From a virus, in IMG/VR virus record IMGVR_UViG_3300030118_001518, positions 2,150-32,975 of that record: 30,826 bases of DNA; one strand, written 5' to 3'. The notes under the pieces were generated by a model. The model ran no database searches. It saw only the letters and a program-made list of their open reading frames with translations, and was not told the DNA's origin. The position numbers were made by a program, and so were the translations under genes. Positions 8,791-17,345 of this stretch are shown here, piece after piece. Each line of letters opens with the position of its first letter. The first letter of the stretch is position 1.

Positions 8791-10671
8791 TCAGTATTTT
8801 AAAATTGTATCTCTTGCAATGACTTTGATTGCTTTTGGCATAATCTTCAATACAGATTTTACAGCACCCTTATCTTCAGGTATCTGTAATGGTGCTTCAA
8901 TAATTACATAATCATCAATCATCAACATCATTCTTTCAGTTTCGTTAGAACCGGAAGTTGTTGTCTTTTCAAAATTGATTCTAATTTGGTTGTCAGTAGT
9001 ATTGTCTGCACTTCTGCTAAACTCAGTAGCAGACCGCATCTTATGATAGAATATTGGGTCATCTACAATAATTTCCATTGTCATCTCATAACTTGTTTGA
9101 CCTTCAACCATAATTGATGTATTTCTTGAAGCACCAAAAGGAACTTGAGATGTACCGCTTGCGTTTTGGCTACTTTGACCATTAACTGTATGGAATGCTT
9201 GCATACCTGTTTGACCTGTCAAATTAAAATTCAAAACTTGAGCAACTTGAATACCAGCGATATTGATTGTGCCGTTGTAAAACATAAACGGCTTCTGAGT
9301 TTTTCTACCAATTCCAGCAAGTAATCTATTATTTGCAGTGTTAGCAATATCATCAAACATTCTATGAGAAGCATATCTTGAGGCACCACCCTCTAATCTT
9401 CCTGTGTCAGTATAACACAATGCTGAGTTGAAGTTTAAAGACAATCTTAATGCAGCATCATTGTCAGTGGTCAGAGTAAAATCAGTAATTTTGCAACCAC
9501 GGAATACACGAGTTAGTTCTTTAGAATCTGTAGAGCCACCATCTGTAGCCCCTTCGTCTGTATCTATATTTCTTCTTCTTTGAGATACTTCAAGACTGAA
9601 AGATGGTTGAGTAGTATTAGTAAATAACAAGTGAGTTACTGAATCTGTAATAACACCTGCATCTGAGATGGCAGGTGGATTAGTGGCCGGAGTAGCGTAA
9701 TCTCTAACTTTTACAGCAGTAGCACCTCCTGAACTTGTATGAGTAAACATTAATGGTTCATCTAAGAAAATTCTTGTACCTTGAACTGCTACTATTCTTC
9801 TAATTTCAGAAGGAGATGCTTTGTCAAACGCTAAATCATTGAATGTTCCATCCCAAATAGTATCAGCAGGTTCATGAGTAGTAACTACTGCTATATCATC
9901 AGTAGATGCTTTTGCATCTATTTCAACAAACTTATCTACAGTAAAATTAGTAGAATCTGAAACTACAATATCAGATGCACCGGCAATTGCATCGCTTGCT
10001 AATACAGATGCAACAGTTGAGGTGTCGCCATCTGCTATTACTTCACCACCAAGACAATACTTCAACCAGCGAGCAGAATGCATAGCCACTTCAAAAGAGC
10101 CGCCTTCAGTAATGAATTTACCCGGCACTTGTACAGCAGTATCACGGCCAAGTCCTATTATATGGTAACGCTTCAAATCTACTTTAGTTTCAGGAAGTGT
10201 TAGGGCACTTGTAAGACCTAAAAATTGGTCTGTCAATACCGATTCGTTATTAGCAGTATGACTCATACCAACATCAATTGGTGGTGTTTTGTAAGGTAGA
10301 ATGTGAAGGTCTAATCCAGCATTATTATTTCCTGATAAATTAGATGATTTCATGGCCGGAGTTATTCTTAAATCAGTATCATCGTTACTAACAATAGTAA
10401 ATACACCAGCAGTATCGGCACTATTACTAAGTTGAGATGCTGAATCTGTAAACTTAACTTGAGAGCCTACTAACATATTTTTTGGGTATCTTAGTTTGTT
10501 ACTTACAAACAAAGGACATGAACTCACTGCTGTAAAGGTAACTTTTGTAAAATCTGCATTCGCATCGGTTACTGTAGTAATGTTAGCATCTGTGCTTGCA
10601 TTAATTCTTATTCCTGTTTCAGAAGCAAATGATACTTCTGCTATGTCTCCCTTGTAAACTGTTGATGGCAT
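8791..10671 (-). CDS. Probable major tail (tube) protein, large form (626 aa)
   Basis: A 626-aa beta-rich protein placed after the tail-terminator-like gene and before the chaperone-like pair and tape measure, the usual slot of the major tail tube protein. The C-terminal region (DDYVIIEAPLQIPEDKGAVK, then SVLKIMPKAIKVIARD) looks like the end of a tail-tube beta-barrel. It is two to three times longer than typical tube proteins, so it probably carries surface domains; residues about 225-330 look like an inserted beta domain. The start lies in a leader (AGGTGAAAAATT) related to those of the capsid and decoration genes, consistent with high expression. No sheath candidate follows, which favours a non-contractile tail. 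The identification rests mainly on position and character. Confidence 0.55.
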   Translation of the reverse strand: MPSTVYKGDIAEVSFASETGIRINASTDANITTVTDANADFTKVTFTAVSSCPLFVSNKLRYPKNMLVGSQVKFTDSASQLSNSADTAGVFTIVSNDDTDLRITPAMKSSNLSGNNNAGLDLHILPYKTPPIDVGMSHTANNESVLTDQFLGLTSALTLPETKVDLKRYHIIGLGRDTAVQVPGKFITEGGSFEVAMHSARWLKYCLGGEVIADGDTSTVASVLASDAIAGASDIVVSDSTNFTVDKFVEIDAKASTDDIAVVTTHEPADTIWDGTFNDLAFDKASPSEIRRIVAVQGTRIFLDEPLMFTHTSSGGATAVKVRDYATPATNPPAISDAGVITDSVTHLLFTNTTQPSFSLEVSQRRRNIDTDEGATDGGSTDSKELTRVFRGCKITDFTLTTDNDAALRLSLNFNSALCYTDTGRLEGGASRYASHRMFDDIANTANNRLLAGIGRKTQKPFMFYNGTINIAGIQVAQVLNFNLTGQTGMQAFHTVNGQSSQNASGTSQVPFGASRNTSIMVEGQTSYEMTMEIIVDDPIFYHKMRSATEFSRSADNTTDNQIRINFEKTTTSGSNETERMMLMIDDYVIIEAPLQIPEDKGAVKSVLKIMPKAIKVIARDTILKY

Positions 10672-10681
10672 AATTTTTCAC

Positions 10682-11131
10682 CTATGGTATCAATTCCGCA
10701 AGTATTACTACTTCTACTTGAAAGGTCATACGAAACAAAATTTTGCTTCGGTCACTTAAATCTGTCCGGGTTTTGAAAACTAATCGGTCAAAGTTAGTGC
10801 CGTCACCTTTTCGCTTCGTATGTATCAACCTCCTTATTTCATTTTCAAGAGCCTGTAAATGCTTTCGCCCCTTTGTAGTTCGGACATCTACTGTAATATT
10901 TATGCGTGTCGTAACGAAATCATAGAAGAGTTCAGGTGCTTCTTCGTTATGCGCTGTTTCATAGCATAAAACATAATCATGTTTTTGTAAGTCAAGACGC
11001 TTACCGTGTTCTGCGGTAGTGTCTGCAATATCTATAACTACAGGGCGATAATTGTTAGTGTTTGCTCTATTCCAATTATCTTTGAATAATGTTACAATCG
11101 CATCTAGTCCTTCAACCCATGTTGCTACCAC
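10682..11131 (-). CDS. Tail terminator / tail completion-like protein (149 aa)
   Basis: An alpha/beta protein of about 150 aa with the pattern of tail terminator proteins: an N-terminal helix (WVEGLDAIVTLFKDNW), central strands, a helix with RRLIHTKRKGDGTNF, and a final hydrophobic strand (RMTFQVEVVILAEL). It lies just before the tail-tube candidate, the usual order. Such proteins cap the tail tube and join it to the head. I prefer the GTG at 11131 because AGGAGG lies 7 bases upstream. A TTG at 11137 would overlap the previous stop (TTGA) but leaves almost no spacing to that site. Family assignment is by general resemblance and context. Confidence 0.5.
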   Translation of the reverse strand: MVATWVEGLDAIVTLFKDNWNRANTNNYRPVVIDIADTTAEHGKRLDLQKHDYVLCYETAHNEEAPELFYDFVTTRINITVDVRTTKGRKHLQALENEIRRLIHTKRKGDGTNFDRLVFKTRTDLSDRSKILFRMTFQVEVVILAELIP

Positions 11132-11133
11132 AT

Positions 11134-11499
11134 TCAACCCTCCTTTTCAAGTAATTTCTTATAATTAATTGGAATAAAAAAACCATCCTGATATTTCATA
11201 TTAAATTTTTCAAGGTGAGGATTAGACCTTAACATAGCCCTATCAGTTGCTTTGTTAATTGTATTCATTTGAGATTCTGTAGCAGGTTCACCTGTAGCCA
11301 CACTTATAGGATAACCGTCTTGTATTTTATATCCTAAATTCATTGCCTCAATAATCATCATTTTTTCACGAAACTCTGCTGGTATAGTAGTAAATTGTTT
11401 ATAAAATTGCTTTTGCATATGTTTATCTTTTTTGAATAATTCTTCTTGAATCCTAATGTGAACTTCTTCACCTTGTTTCTCAAAGTCACGCTCATTCAT
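11134..11499 (-). CDS. Conserved-looking neck-region protein of unknown function (121 aa)
   Basis: A charged, mostly helical protein (N-terminus ERDFEKQGEEVHIRIQEELF; middle FREKMMIIEAMNLGYKIQDG) between the connector-like gene and the tail terminator-like gene. I do not recognise a family. Position suggests a head-tail joining or neck role. The ATG overlaps the previous stop by one base (TAATG), and the 3' end abuts the next gene closely, so translational coupling is likely. No cysteine cluster, membrane segment or signal peptide was seen. Confidence 0.6.
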   Translation of the reverse strand: MNERDFEKQGEEVHIRIQEELFKKDKHMQKQFYKQFTTIPAEFREKMMIIEAMNLGYKIQDGYPISVATGEPATESQMNTINKATDRAMLRSNPHLEKFNMKYQDGFFIPINYKKLLEKEG

Positions 11500-13079
11500 T
11501 ATTCAAACACCACCAATTCAACATACTTTGGTAGTGTTCTATCTATTTCAGCCTGATATAATTGCACCTTACTTGCAAGGTCAATGTTCTGTGTACCTTC
11601 AGGAATTAACACACTTCTATCATCTGACATTAGTAATTCGATTGCGACCATCTTGGTGCATATATCTTCAATTGCTTTTTCAACATATCTTTCACCATAA
11701 ATGTACGCTACCTTGATTGCATTCCACTCAAAGAATGGGTACGAGTTATTGAAATACACAATACCCATTTCATGGTCAAGCCACCAATCACGAAGTCTTG
11801 CATTGTCACCACTTGCAGAACCACCCTGTAAATCTACTAAAAATGAGTGTTGAGAAACGGTGCCGGATATATCACTTAATGCTGAACCCGTAACAACAAC
11901 ACAACCTGTAAAAGATGTTGCTGTTTTACCTGTATATCTAAACACTGTATCTCCTTTTACACACACACCTGCATTTACAAATCCTGTTGTTGAGTCTACA
12001 TTAACAGTAGTAGAAACTACACTTGTTACTGTTGCTGTGTTTAAAGAAGTTTGACTTAAAGATATATCAGAAGATGTGGTTACAATACTGCATACTTCAC
12101 CTGCTTTTACTGCTCTCATAGATGTCAGTTTTACAACACCTGTGCCATAGTCTGCGTTTGCTGATGCTAAGAACTCATGGTTTACTGCTACATTAGATGT
12201 TGAACCCTCTAATGTAAATGCAGGTGCAAACTCGGCTGATGTTTTCCCTACTCTGTCCTCTTTGTTAATTAAGTCTGCAAAGTTTTGAGCGACAGTTGTT
12301 GCGTCAAAATCATCTCTCCATTGATTAGTACCTGTGCCTTGCACTAATGATGCTACACTACCATTACCGGGTGACACATATATTCCTGAAGAGGCTAAAT
12401 TAGATACATTATCAAATTTAATTCTGACTTCAGCACCACATATCTCACGATAGTCGTCACCCTGCCATAATTCAATGCGAAGCATCTGTTGTACATTACG
12501 GAATAAAAGAGGCGCAGTTCCTACATAATCTGTATAATATCGCCTTCTATATGGTTTGTATGTATCGAAGTTTATGTATTCAGCACTGACAAGATAAGGT
12601 CGCCAAGCATTACGAGTCATATTGTCTATGCGGTCTTGCATTTTTAGAATTATATTATCTACTTTGTCTTTAGTCAAACCACGAACTCTACCATTGGTAA
12701 ACGATGCTTTGTTTTGCACATACCCGTTGTCAGCCACTTGATAGTCCGATGCTGTTAGTGTTGCCCCGCTAAAGGTGATTTTGACATTTCCGGCCTTGCT
12801 ACTTGTGCCTTTACCAATAGCAGTGATAGTCAAATCTTCTTCACCGAGTGGGTCAGCATCGCTGTACACACAAATTTTATCACCTACGCTAAAGCCTACT
12901 TGACGATACTCGTTACCTGTGATATACACTGCATCTGTATCAGCGTCAGCACTCATTAGTATAGCATCTTGTGCGCTAATTTCAAGAAGGTCTGCTACTT
13001 TTTGGGCCGTAGTGTACGCTACTTCTTTTGGATAAAGTGGCCTTGTTTCAGGCTCACCGGGGCTGAATACAATTGGCAC
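11499..13079 (-). CDS. Head-tail connector/adaptor-like protein with inserted beta domains (526 aa)
   Basis: The N-terminal part (YTTAQKVADLLEIS) and the C-terminal part (VAYIYGERYVEKAIEDICTK followed by helices) resemble the two halves of head-tail connector (gp6-like) proteins, in which a 'Y.YG...vP..i' segment precedes helices. Here they are separated by long beta insertions. One (VDSTTGFVNAGVCVKGDTVF ... YTGKTATSFTGC) is a beta unit frequent in phage structural proteins. At 526 aa it is much longer than the usual 100-200 aa adaptor. The start is GTG with GAGGGGGTG 5-7 bases upstream. The location between head genes and the tail terminator-like gene agrees with a connector. An alternative is a tail or neck decoration protein. 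Confidence 0.5.
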   Translation of the reverse strand: MPIVFSPGEPETRPLYPKEVAYTTAQKVADLLEISAQDAILMSADADTDAVYITGNEYRQVGFSVGDKICVYSDADPLGEEDLTITAIGKGTSSKAGNVKITFSGATLTASDYQVADNGYVQNKASFTNGRVRGLTKDKVDNIILKMQDRIDNMTRNAWRPYLVSAEYINFDTYKPYRRRYYTDYVGTAPLLFRNVQQMLRIELWQGDDYREICGAEVRIKFDNVSNLASSGIYVSPGNGSVASLVQGTGTNQWRDDFDATTVAQNFADLINKEDRVGKTSAEFAPAFTLEGSTSNVAVNHEFLASANADYGTGVVKLTSMRAVKAGEVCSIVTTSSDISLSQTSLNTATVTSVVSTTVNVDSTTGFVNAGVCVKGDTVFRYTGKTATSFTGCVVVTGSALSDISGTVSQHSFLVDLQGGSASGDNARLRDWWLDHEMGIVYFNNSYPFFEWNAIKVAYIYGERYVEKAIEDICTKMVAIELLMSDDRSVLIPEGTQNIDLASKVQLYQAEIDRTLPKYVELVVFE

Positions 13080-13092
13080 ACTTTACACCCCC

Positions 13093-13614
13093 TCACCATG
13101 TTTGCTTTAATAAACTCCAAGCATCTCTAAATGCGGTTTGTCTTGATGTTCTGAAATAATCAGGATGGTCTTGGTCCATTGGTACATGTTGCCTTTCTGT
13201 TTTAGTATCTTCTACCTCTTTTTTAGGTGGTGTATTAAATGAACTACCGTGATTTACTACAACACCGGGCATAAACTCTTCTGCTATAGGGTCTTCAACT
13301 GCAAATTGACTATCAATAGCGTCTTGCTCACCTTCTACATCAGGTGTAGATAAATCTGACATCAATTCTTGACCTTCAAACGGTACTCTTTCACCCATAA
13401 ACTTTATTCCGTGTTTATCAGGATTCATTACTGCTTCTCGCATGAGTGCTTCCCTTGCTTGCTCAAATTGCTCTCCTGAAGCATCACCGCCAGCCCCTCT
13501 CAATTGCTCGGCTGCTTTTTGATTAGCCCATTGTTGCAATCGCTTTTCTTCACCCTGTTCAGTTAGAATCTTTTGTCTATGTGGGCGCATTGCTTTAATC
13601 AATATCCTAACCAT
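13093..13614 (-). CDS. Unknown virion/neck protein, Gln/Glu-rich (173 aa)
   Basis: A hydrophilic protein with a basic N-terminus (MVRILIKAMRPHRQKILTEQ), a helical Gln/Ala-rich part and a disordered acidic C-terminal half ending in a conserved-looking aromatic patch (FRTSRQTAFRDAWSLLKQTW). I recognise no family. It lies between the zinc-ribbon gene and the connector-like gene in the head-completion cluster. The ATG has AAAAGGATGT as Shine-Dalgarno 6-8 bases upstream. It may be a small structural protein or assembly factor whose C-terminal peptide docks on a partner; that is inference. Confidence 0.6.
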   Translation of the reverse strand: MVRILIKAMRPHRQKILTEQGEEKRLQQWANQKAAEQLRGAGGDASGEQFEQAREALMREAVMNPDKHGIKFMGERVPFEGQELMSDLSTPDVEGEQDAIDSQFAVEDPIAEEFMPGVVVNHGSSFNTPPKKEVEDTKTERQHVPMDQDHPDYFRTSRQTAFRDAWSLLKQTW

Positions 13615-13619
13615 AAATT

Positions 13620-13919
13620 TTACATCCTTTTCTTTTCATCTCTATGTCCTAAATTATATTCCATAGGTTTGTCACAAGTTGCACATGTTTCCCTCCACAG
13701 AAAATGTAGAAATCCGCAGTGAGTACATCTCGTACCTGCACCGATGTTTAACACATCGCCTATATCACGATTACGCTTACGCTGTTGACTTGTGACACCG
13801 GCTAACGGTTTATCAGAATTAGTTACAGCACTACTATTGTAAGTTAAATCGGATTTAGTGCCTTGCTTAGAAGCCCGCACTATGTCTGATAAGTCAATAC
13901 TTCTGACATCAAATCCCAC
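13620..13919 (-). CDS. Zinc-ribbon protein (99 aa)
   Basis: The C-terminal third carries two CxxC knuckles (CTHC and CATC) 11 residues apart, at about residues 65-68 and 79-82, the signature of a rubredoxin-type zinc ribbon, followed by a basic tail. The first 60 residues are polar and probably flexible. Function in the virion is unknown; zinc ribbons commonly bind nucleic acid or protein. Two GTG starts are possible. The one at 13928 lies inside the GAGGTG sequence, so the one at 13919, spaced about 6 bases from it, is preferred. It lies just after the 67-aa gene and 5 bases before the 173-aa gene. Confidence 0.6.
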   Translation of the reverse strand: MGFDVRSIDLSDIVRASKQGTKSDLTYNSSAVTNSDKPLAGVTSQQRKRNRDIGDVLNIGAGTRCTHCGFLHFLWRETCATCDKPMEYNLGHRDEKKRM

Positions 13920-13929
13920 ACCACTCACC

Positions 13930-14133
13930 TCAAGCGAGTTGGTACAAAACTACAATAAATGTGTTACCGAGAACTGTGATACACTCAGTGCCTAAGATAG
14001 CGTTAGTTGCACTTGCACCCGTTACTGCTTGAATAGCAGTATTGATTGTAGTTTGCAAAGCGGAAGCGTCACTAAACTCCTTTGGAGATAGTGGGCCTAC
14101 TACCTTAGAGGCTACTTTAGATAGACTTGCCAT
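13930..14133 (-). CDS. Small hydrophobic protein of unknown function (67 aa)
   Basis: A short Ala/Thr-rich protein (SKVASKVVGPLSPKEF ... INTAIQAVTGASATNAI) ending in a hydrophobic strand (VLGNTFIVVLYQLA). I do not recognise it. A good Shine-Dalgarno (GAGGTGA) precedes the ATG, and it is embedded among head/neck genes with gaps of about 10 bases, so it is very probably real. Size and composition would suit a minor virion component. The C-terminal hydrophobic stretch is short for a true membrane helix. Confidence 0.55.
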   Translation of the reverse strand: MASLSKVASKVVGPLSPKEFSDASALQTTINTAIQAVTGASATNAILGTECITVLGNTFIVVLYQLA

Positions 14134-14144
14134 TGGTCGTCACC

Positions 14145-14492
14145 TCAAGAACGGCGACCAATTGCTAGGAATGTACCTGCGTGTGCAGGTGCTAATCCTG
14201 CTGTATCTGTGGAGTCCGGGTCAGTTGGGTCGAAATTACCGGATGCTATTCGTATTGTAGTGCCGTCAATTCTTACTTGAGGGGCAAATGCTACAGTCTG
14301 AATACCACCACTACCGCCACCTGTATCTGCAATTGATTCTACTGCAAACACACCTGACTGGTTTGCACCAGCAAAATCTATACTTATGAGTAGGCTAGAC
14401 AAATCTATTGCTGCGTCACCTGCTCCGTAAGTTCCTGTTACTATCATTCTGTCACCGAAATATGTCGGTCTTGGGTCTATTGTTACTGCCAT
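14145..14492 (-). CDS. Small beta-rich virion protein, likely decoration/accessory (115 aa)
   Basis: A Gly/Asp/Ser-rich beta protein (TIDPRPTYFGDRMIVTGTYG; C-terminus HAGTFLAIGRRS) that looks like a compact beta-sandwich. It shares with the capsid gene and the 154-aa gene almost the same translation leader (AGGAGATGAAAAAT before ATG), suggesting similarly high expression and thus a stoichiometric virion component. No family is recognised. It lies downstream of the 111-aa gene in the head cluster. Confidence 0.55.
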   Translation of the reverse strand: MAVTIDPRPTYFGDRMIVTGTYGAGDAAIDLSSLLISIDFAGANQSGVFAVESIADTGGGSGGIQTVAFAPQVRIDGTTIRIASGNFDPTDPDSTDTAGLAPAHAGTFLAIGRRS

Positions 14493-14505
14493 TATTTTTC
14501 ATCTC

Positions 14506-14841
14506 CTATTGTATGTTGTCTGTTATTGGATTTAAGTGCGCTTCTACTAATTCAAGTGCCCTTGTTTTAGTGACATATCCACTGCCTATAACTATATTGT
14601 TGTCTGAAAGCCATTGTAAAATGTCTCTTCGACTCCAACTAGGGTCAGGGATGCCATCACCATCATCAAGGGACTCACCCCCCTCATCATCTTCTATTCG
14701 GAAGTGTGACAAGGGTAGAGTGTGTCGCCACTCGTTTAACCAATCTTGGCTAACATCCACTTTTTTGCCCCTTAACCAAGGGCCAATAGTGTCTGCTCTT
14801 CGCCTTTCATAAAAAGGCCCAAGATAGGTTACTGTAGGCAC
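14506..14841 (-). CDS. Head-tail joining/accessory-like protein (111 aa)
   Basis: The N-terminus (VTYLGPFYERRRADTIGPWL, then RGKKVDVSQDWLNEW) resembles the small beta segment seen in phage head-completion proteins. The C-terminal part (SWSRRDILQWLSDNNI ... TKTRALELVEAHL) resembles a SAP/HeH-like helix-extended-helix, separated by an acidic linker. The start is GTG with AAGGTGATTAA upstream. It lies between two beta-rich virion genes. The helix-extended-helix call is tentative, and a DNA- or protein-binding accessory in the head is possible. Confidence 0.5.
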   Translation of the reverse strand: MPTVTYLGPFYERRRADTIGPWLRGKKVDVSQDWLNEWRHTLPLSHFRIEDDEGGESLDDGDGIPDPSWSRRDILQWLSDNNIVIGSGYVTKTRALELVEAHLNPITDNIQ

Positions 14842-14851
14842 TTAATCACCT

Positions 14852-15316
14852 TCAGTTAAGCAAGACGCATGTTACAGTTCCAGCACCAGCCGCTTCTCCG
14901 TGAAGCACGATTGATGGGTCTGAGCCACCTGTCTTAGCAGCAGGTGCAAGTCCTGTGTTAGTGAAGGTAGCAGATAGAGTCTTGTCGGCTACTGCGAAAG
15001 TAGTACCAAGTACACCAATAATCTTTGAAGCCCCTGCACTTAGAACCAATACTTGCTCGGCAGCGTCAGCCAATGTGAATGCAATTTGCACTAATCTCAT
15101 TGAACCTACTGCATTACCATCAGTGTTTGCTGCATTGAATCCAGTAAGTGAACCCGGATAAGAGCCACCTGCGTTGCCACTTAACCAACCTGTTTCGTCT
15201 ACAGGAGTACCTGTTCGCAAGTCAAGGTCTAAAAGAACCGAAACTGTGCCTGAAGTAAAATCTCCATCATCGAAAGATATTGTCAATCCCTTTTGTGTCT
15301 TTGTCTCTGTTGCCAT
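14852..15316 (-). CDS. Probable capsid decoration protein (154 aa)
   Basis: A beta-rich, Gly/Ala/Thr-rich protein without charged clusters, directly downstream of the major capsid gene where decoration (head-stabilising) proteins are commonly encoded. Strands such as GLTISFDDGDFTSGTVSVLL and QVLVLSAGASKIIGVLGTTF suggest a beta-sandwich. The leader AAGGAGATGAAAAATT before the ATG is nearly identical to the capsid gene leader, consistent with equimolar synthesis. The decoration role is inferred from position and expression signals. Confidence 0.6.
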   Translation of the reverse strand: MATETKTQKGLTISFDDGDFTSGTVSVLLDLDLRTGTPVDETGWLSGNAGGSYPGSLTGFNAANTDGNAVGSMRLVQIAFTLADAAEQVLVLSAGASKIIGVLGTTFAVADKTLSATFTNTGLAPAAKTGGSDPSIVLHGEAAGAGTVTCVLLN

Positions 15317-15333
15317 AATTTTTCATCTCCTTA
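15317..15333 (-). promoter_or_regulatory. Strong Shine-Dalgarno leader shared with capsid gene
   Basis: The coding strand reads AAGGAGATGAAAAATT immediately before ATG. The same element precedes the capsid gene (16452-16468, AAGGAGATGAAAAT) and the 115-aa gene (14493-14508, AGGAGATGAAAAATA). The AAGGAG core is spaced about 8-10 bases from the start and followed by an A-rich, unstructured spacer. Confidence 0.6.
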
Positions 15334-15350
15334 TTAATCTCCAAACAACC

Positions 15351-16451
15351 TCACTTTAGGTCACGAATAGAACCGTGTCCTCCGAAGAAAGTAGTCCATA
15401 ACTCTCCCATTGTGCGATACATACCTTCTTGTCCAAGGCGGTTGATAGCGAATGGGTCGCCTGTTTCAATACCGGACTCAAAGTATTGTGTTGGAATTGC
15501 TGTACTAAAGTAAACATAGTCAGTATCAAGGAAGTACATTCTGCTGATTGTATCTGCCTGAACATCCTTGGAAGGAATAATTGGGACACCGTTGTAAGTT
15601 GCTACGATAAATCCAGCCTCAACACCCGGTACACCCTTAACACCGTTGTAGGTAGGTGTAACTCTCTTCTCTTCCATGAACCTCTGTTGGCTCTGTAGAA
15701 GTTGCTGTAGTCTCATCAAAGTGTCATATCCAGTTAGGATAACCTTTGGATTACCACCACGAGTCCAAATCTTTTGGAACAAGTCGTCAAGGTGGTCAAG
15801 TGAAAGAACTCTGTCAGTTCCACTGTTTTCGTTGTGTTCTGCCAATGACCAAGAAGAAGCACTTCGGTCAATGGAGTAAATGTCTTCAGCAGAGCCAGCA
15901 GAAGCACCTGTGGTGATTCTGTCAAGTGATTCAAAGTCATTTCCAGCAACAGTTGCTTTGTCAGTGGTTAGCATCTTGTTAATGTGTTCAGCGTGGTGCT
16001 TACCCATTTCTTCTTTCATGATAGCACGAATGTCACCAAGTCCGTCATCCTTGTCAGCAAGGAACATTGCAGTTTCAGACATATCGAATGTGTGAACGAT
16101 TGTCTTTGGTTTTGCTGCAATGTGTTCAAAAGTAGGCTTGGTTGTGTCCGGTAGAGTAGCGTTTTCTGCTACACCGCCACCAACGGTAAACGATGGGCGG
16201 CCTGTGATAACTCTCCAACCACTGCGTTCCCAAGGTCGCTTTGGTAGAATAGAGAATGCGTTAAACTCTTGGTTTAACTGTGACCATACTTTGCGACCAT
16301 AAATCGCTTGGTATGTTCCCGCAGTTGTACTCAGCATTGGCGCATCTGCCTTGAGCAATTCACTACCTGAGTAGGAATAGCCCATAGCATTGCCAGCACC
16401 GTAGTAGTAGCGTTCCATGTCGTGAATGTTCCTGATATAATCTCTTGCCAT
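15351..16451 (-). CDS. HK97-fold major capsid protein (366 aa)
   Basis: Length and layout fit a HK97-type capsid protein: a helical, Tyr-rich N-terminal segment (residues 1-34), then APMLSTTAGTYQAIYGRKVW, an E-loop-like region, VVSA-like segments (WRVITGRPSFTVGGGVAENA) and a P-domain (KPKTIVHTFDMSETAMFLAD) with later VILTGYDTLMRLQQL and the terminal A-domain (YFSTAIPTQYFESGIETGDP). It directly follows the protease-scaffold gene, the canonical order. A possible prohead-protease cut lies at LLK-AD (K34/A35), which would remove a 34-residue N-arm; that is inferred from the motif shared with other head proteins. The leader AAGGAGATGAAAAT gives a strong ribosome binding site. Confidence 0.85.
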   Translation of the reverse strand: MARDYIRNIHDMERYYYGAGNAMGYSYSGSELLKADAPMLSTTAGTYQAIYGRKVWSQLNQEFNAFSILPKRPWERSGWRVITGRPSFTVGGGVAENATLPDTTKPTFEHIAAKPKTIVHTFDMSETAMFLADKDDGLGDIRAIMKEEMGKHHAEHINKMLTTDKATVAGNDFESLDRITTGASAGSAEDIYSIDRSASSWSLAEHNENSGTDRVLSLDHLDDLFQKIWTRGGNPKVILTGYDTLMRLQQLLQSQQRFMEEKRVTPTYNGVKGVPGVEAGFIVATYNGVPIIPSKDVQADTISRMYFLDTDYVYFSTAIPTQYFESGIETGDPFAINRLGQEGMYRTMGELWTTFFGGHGSIRDLK

Positions 16452-16468
16452 ATTTTCATCTCCTTATT
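16452..16468 (-). promoter_or_regulatory. Shine-Dalgarno leader of the capsid gene
   Basis: AAGGAGATGAAAAT precedes the ATG of the major capsid gene. The element recurs before the 154-aa and 115-aa virion genes and, in shortened form (AGGTGAAAAATT), before the tail-tube candidate. The recurrence marks the likely most abundant virion proteins. Confidence 0.6.
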
Positions 16469-16472
16469 CTAT

Positions 16473-17345
16473 TTATTCTCCCCTCATAGTTCTTGAAGCA
16501 AGGGCGTGGACTTCATCCCAACCCATGTTTGCCAAATCCTGTGTGGAAGGAACTTCAATGTTTGAACCGGCAGACTTCTGTATTGCTACTCCACCTGTGC
16601 CGATGTTGTCTATTCGCTCGTTAAGAGTTTCAAGAGTTTTCATAATCTCTGATAGTGGCTCTCTTGCATCAAATGCAGCCTTTTCTTGAGCAGCCTTTGC
16701 GATTTCAAGTTCTTGGTTGAATCTGTTTGCAAAGTGTCCCTCAAGGTCATTGCGGAAGTTTTGTTCCTGTGCTGCTGCTTTGTAGACTTCGTATGCAGCC
16801 TCAATGTCAGCGTCAGAAACATTTTCGTGATTTAGATAACCTTTAGCCAATGATGCTGCACCCATTGCACCTGCTGGCTCTTTGCCACCGGATGCAGTAA
16901 TTGCATTAATTGCACCAGTAGATGGTGAACCATTCTCTTGACCACGGCCACGGACTTGACCACCGAAGTAATCAGCACCGTCTATTGCGTCAGGATTGTC
17001 AAAACCACCAAGTTGTGCCTTTTCCAAGTTGTCAAAGTGTAGTCTTGCTGCATCTGTGTCAATACCCGCAGACTTTAGTGTTCCTTCCATCCAACTTAGG
17101 TATTCAGATGTGATTACATCGCTATACTCATTACCTTTCATGTACATCTTGTCATCATCATCCTCTTCTTTTTCTTCGTCTTTTTCTTCATCCTTCATCT
17201 TCATTTTATCATCACCATTATCATCAGAATCTTTTTTCTTCTCTTTGATGTGTTCACGAAGTTGAGGTGGGATTTCTCCTTTCTCCAATTCGTCAAGCCT
17301 CTTTTCAAGTCTTTCCATAATGCTACTCATATCTGTGTCAGTCAT
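16473..17345 (-). CDS. Embedded scaffolding protein from an in-frame internal start (290 aa)
   Basis: The protease-scaffold frame contains an ATG at 17345 (residue 173 of the long form) preceded by AAAGGAGGATAAAACA, a near-perfect Shine-Dalgarno with 7-base spacing, the best in this part of the window. Translation from it gives only the C-terminal domain: an acidic/Lys segment, helical central part and the terminal WDEVHALA peptide, as expected of a capsid scaffold. This mirrors lambda C/Nu3, where a scaffold is made from an internal start in the protease gene. The long form has no visible ribosome binding site, so the short form is probably made in excess. The scaffold function is inferred. 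Confidence 0.6.
   Translation of the reverse strand: MTDTDMSSIMERLEKRLDELEKGEIPPQLREHIKEKKKDSDDNGDDKMKMKDEEKDEEKEEDDDDKMYMKGNEYSDVITSEYLSWMEGTLKSAGIDTDAARLHFDNLEKAQLGGFDNPDAIDGADYFGGQVRGRGQENGSPSTGAINAITASGGKEPAGAMGAASLAKGYLNHENVSDADIEAAYEVYKAAAQEQNFRNDLEGHFANRFNQELEIAKAAQEKAAFDAREPLSEIMKTLETLNERIDNIGTGGVAIQKSAGSNIEVPSTQDLANMGWDEVHALASRTMRGE

Noticed and set aside
16455-16485. AATAAATA upstream of the capsid gene as a second TATA box
   Set aside because: It lies too close to the start codon for a leaderless promoter, and the gene has a strong Shine-Dalgarno within the operon.
17150-17240. TTC/CAT-rich low-complexity tract as a regulatory microsatellite
   Set aside because: It is the coding sequence of the acidic Lys/Glu/Asp run in the scaffold.
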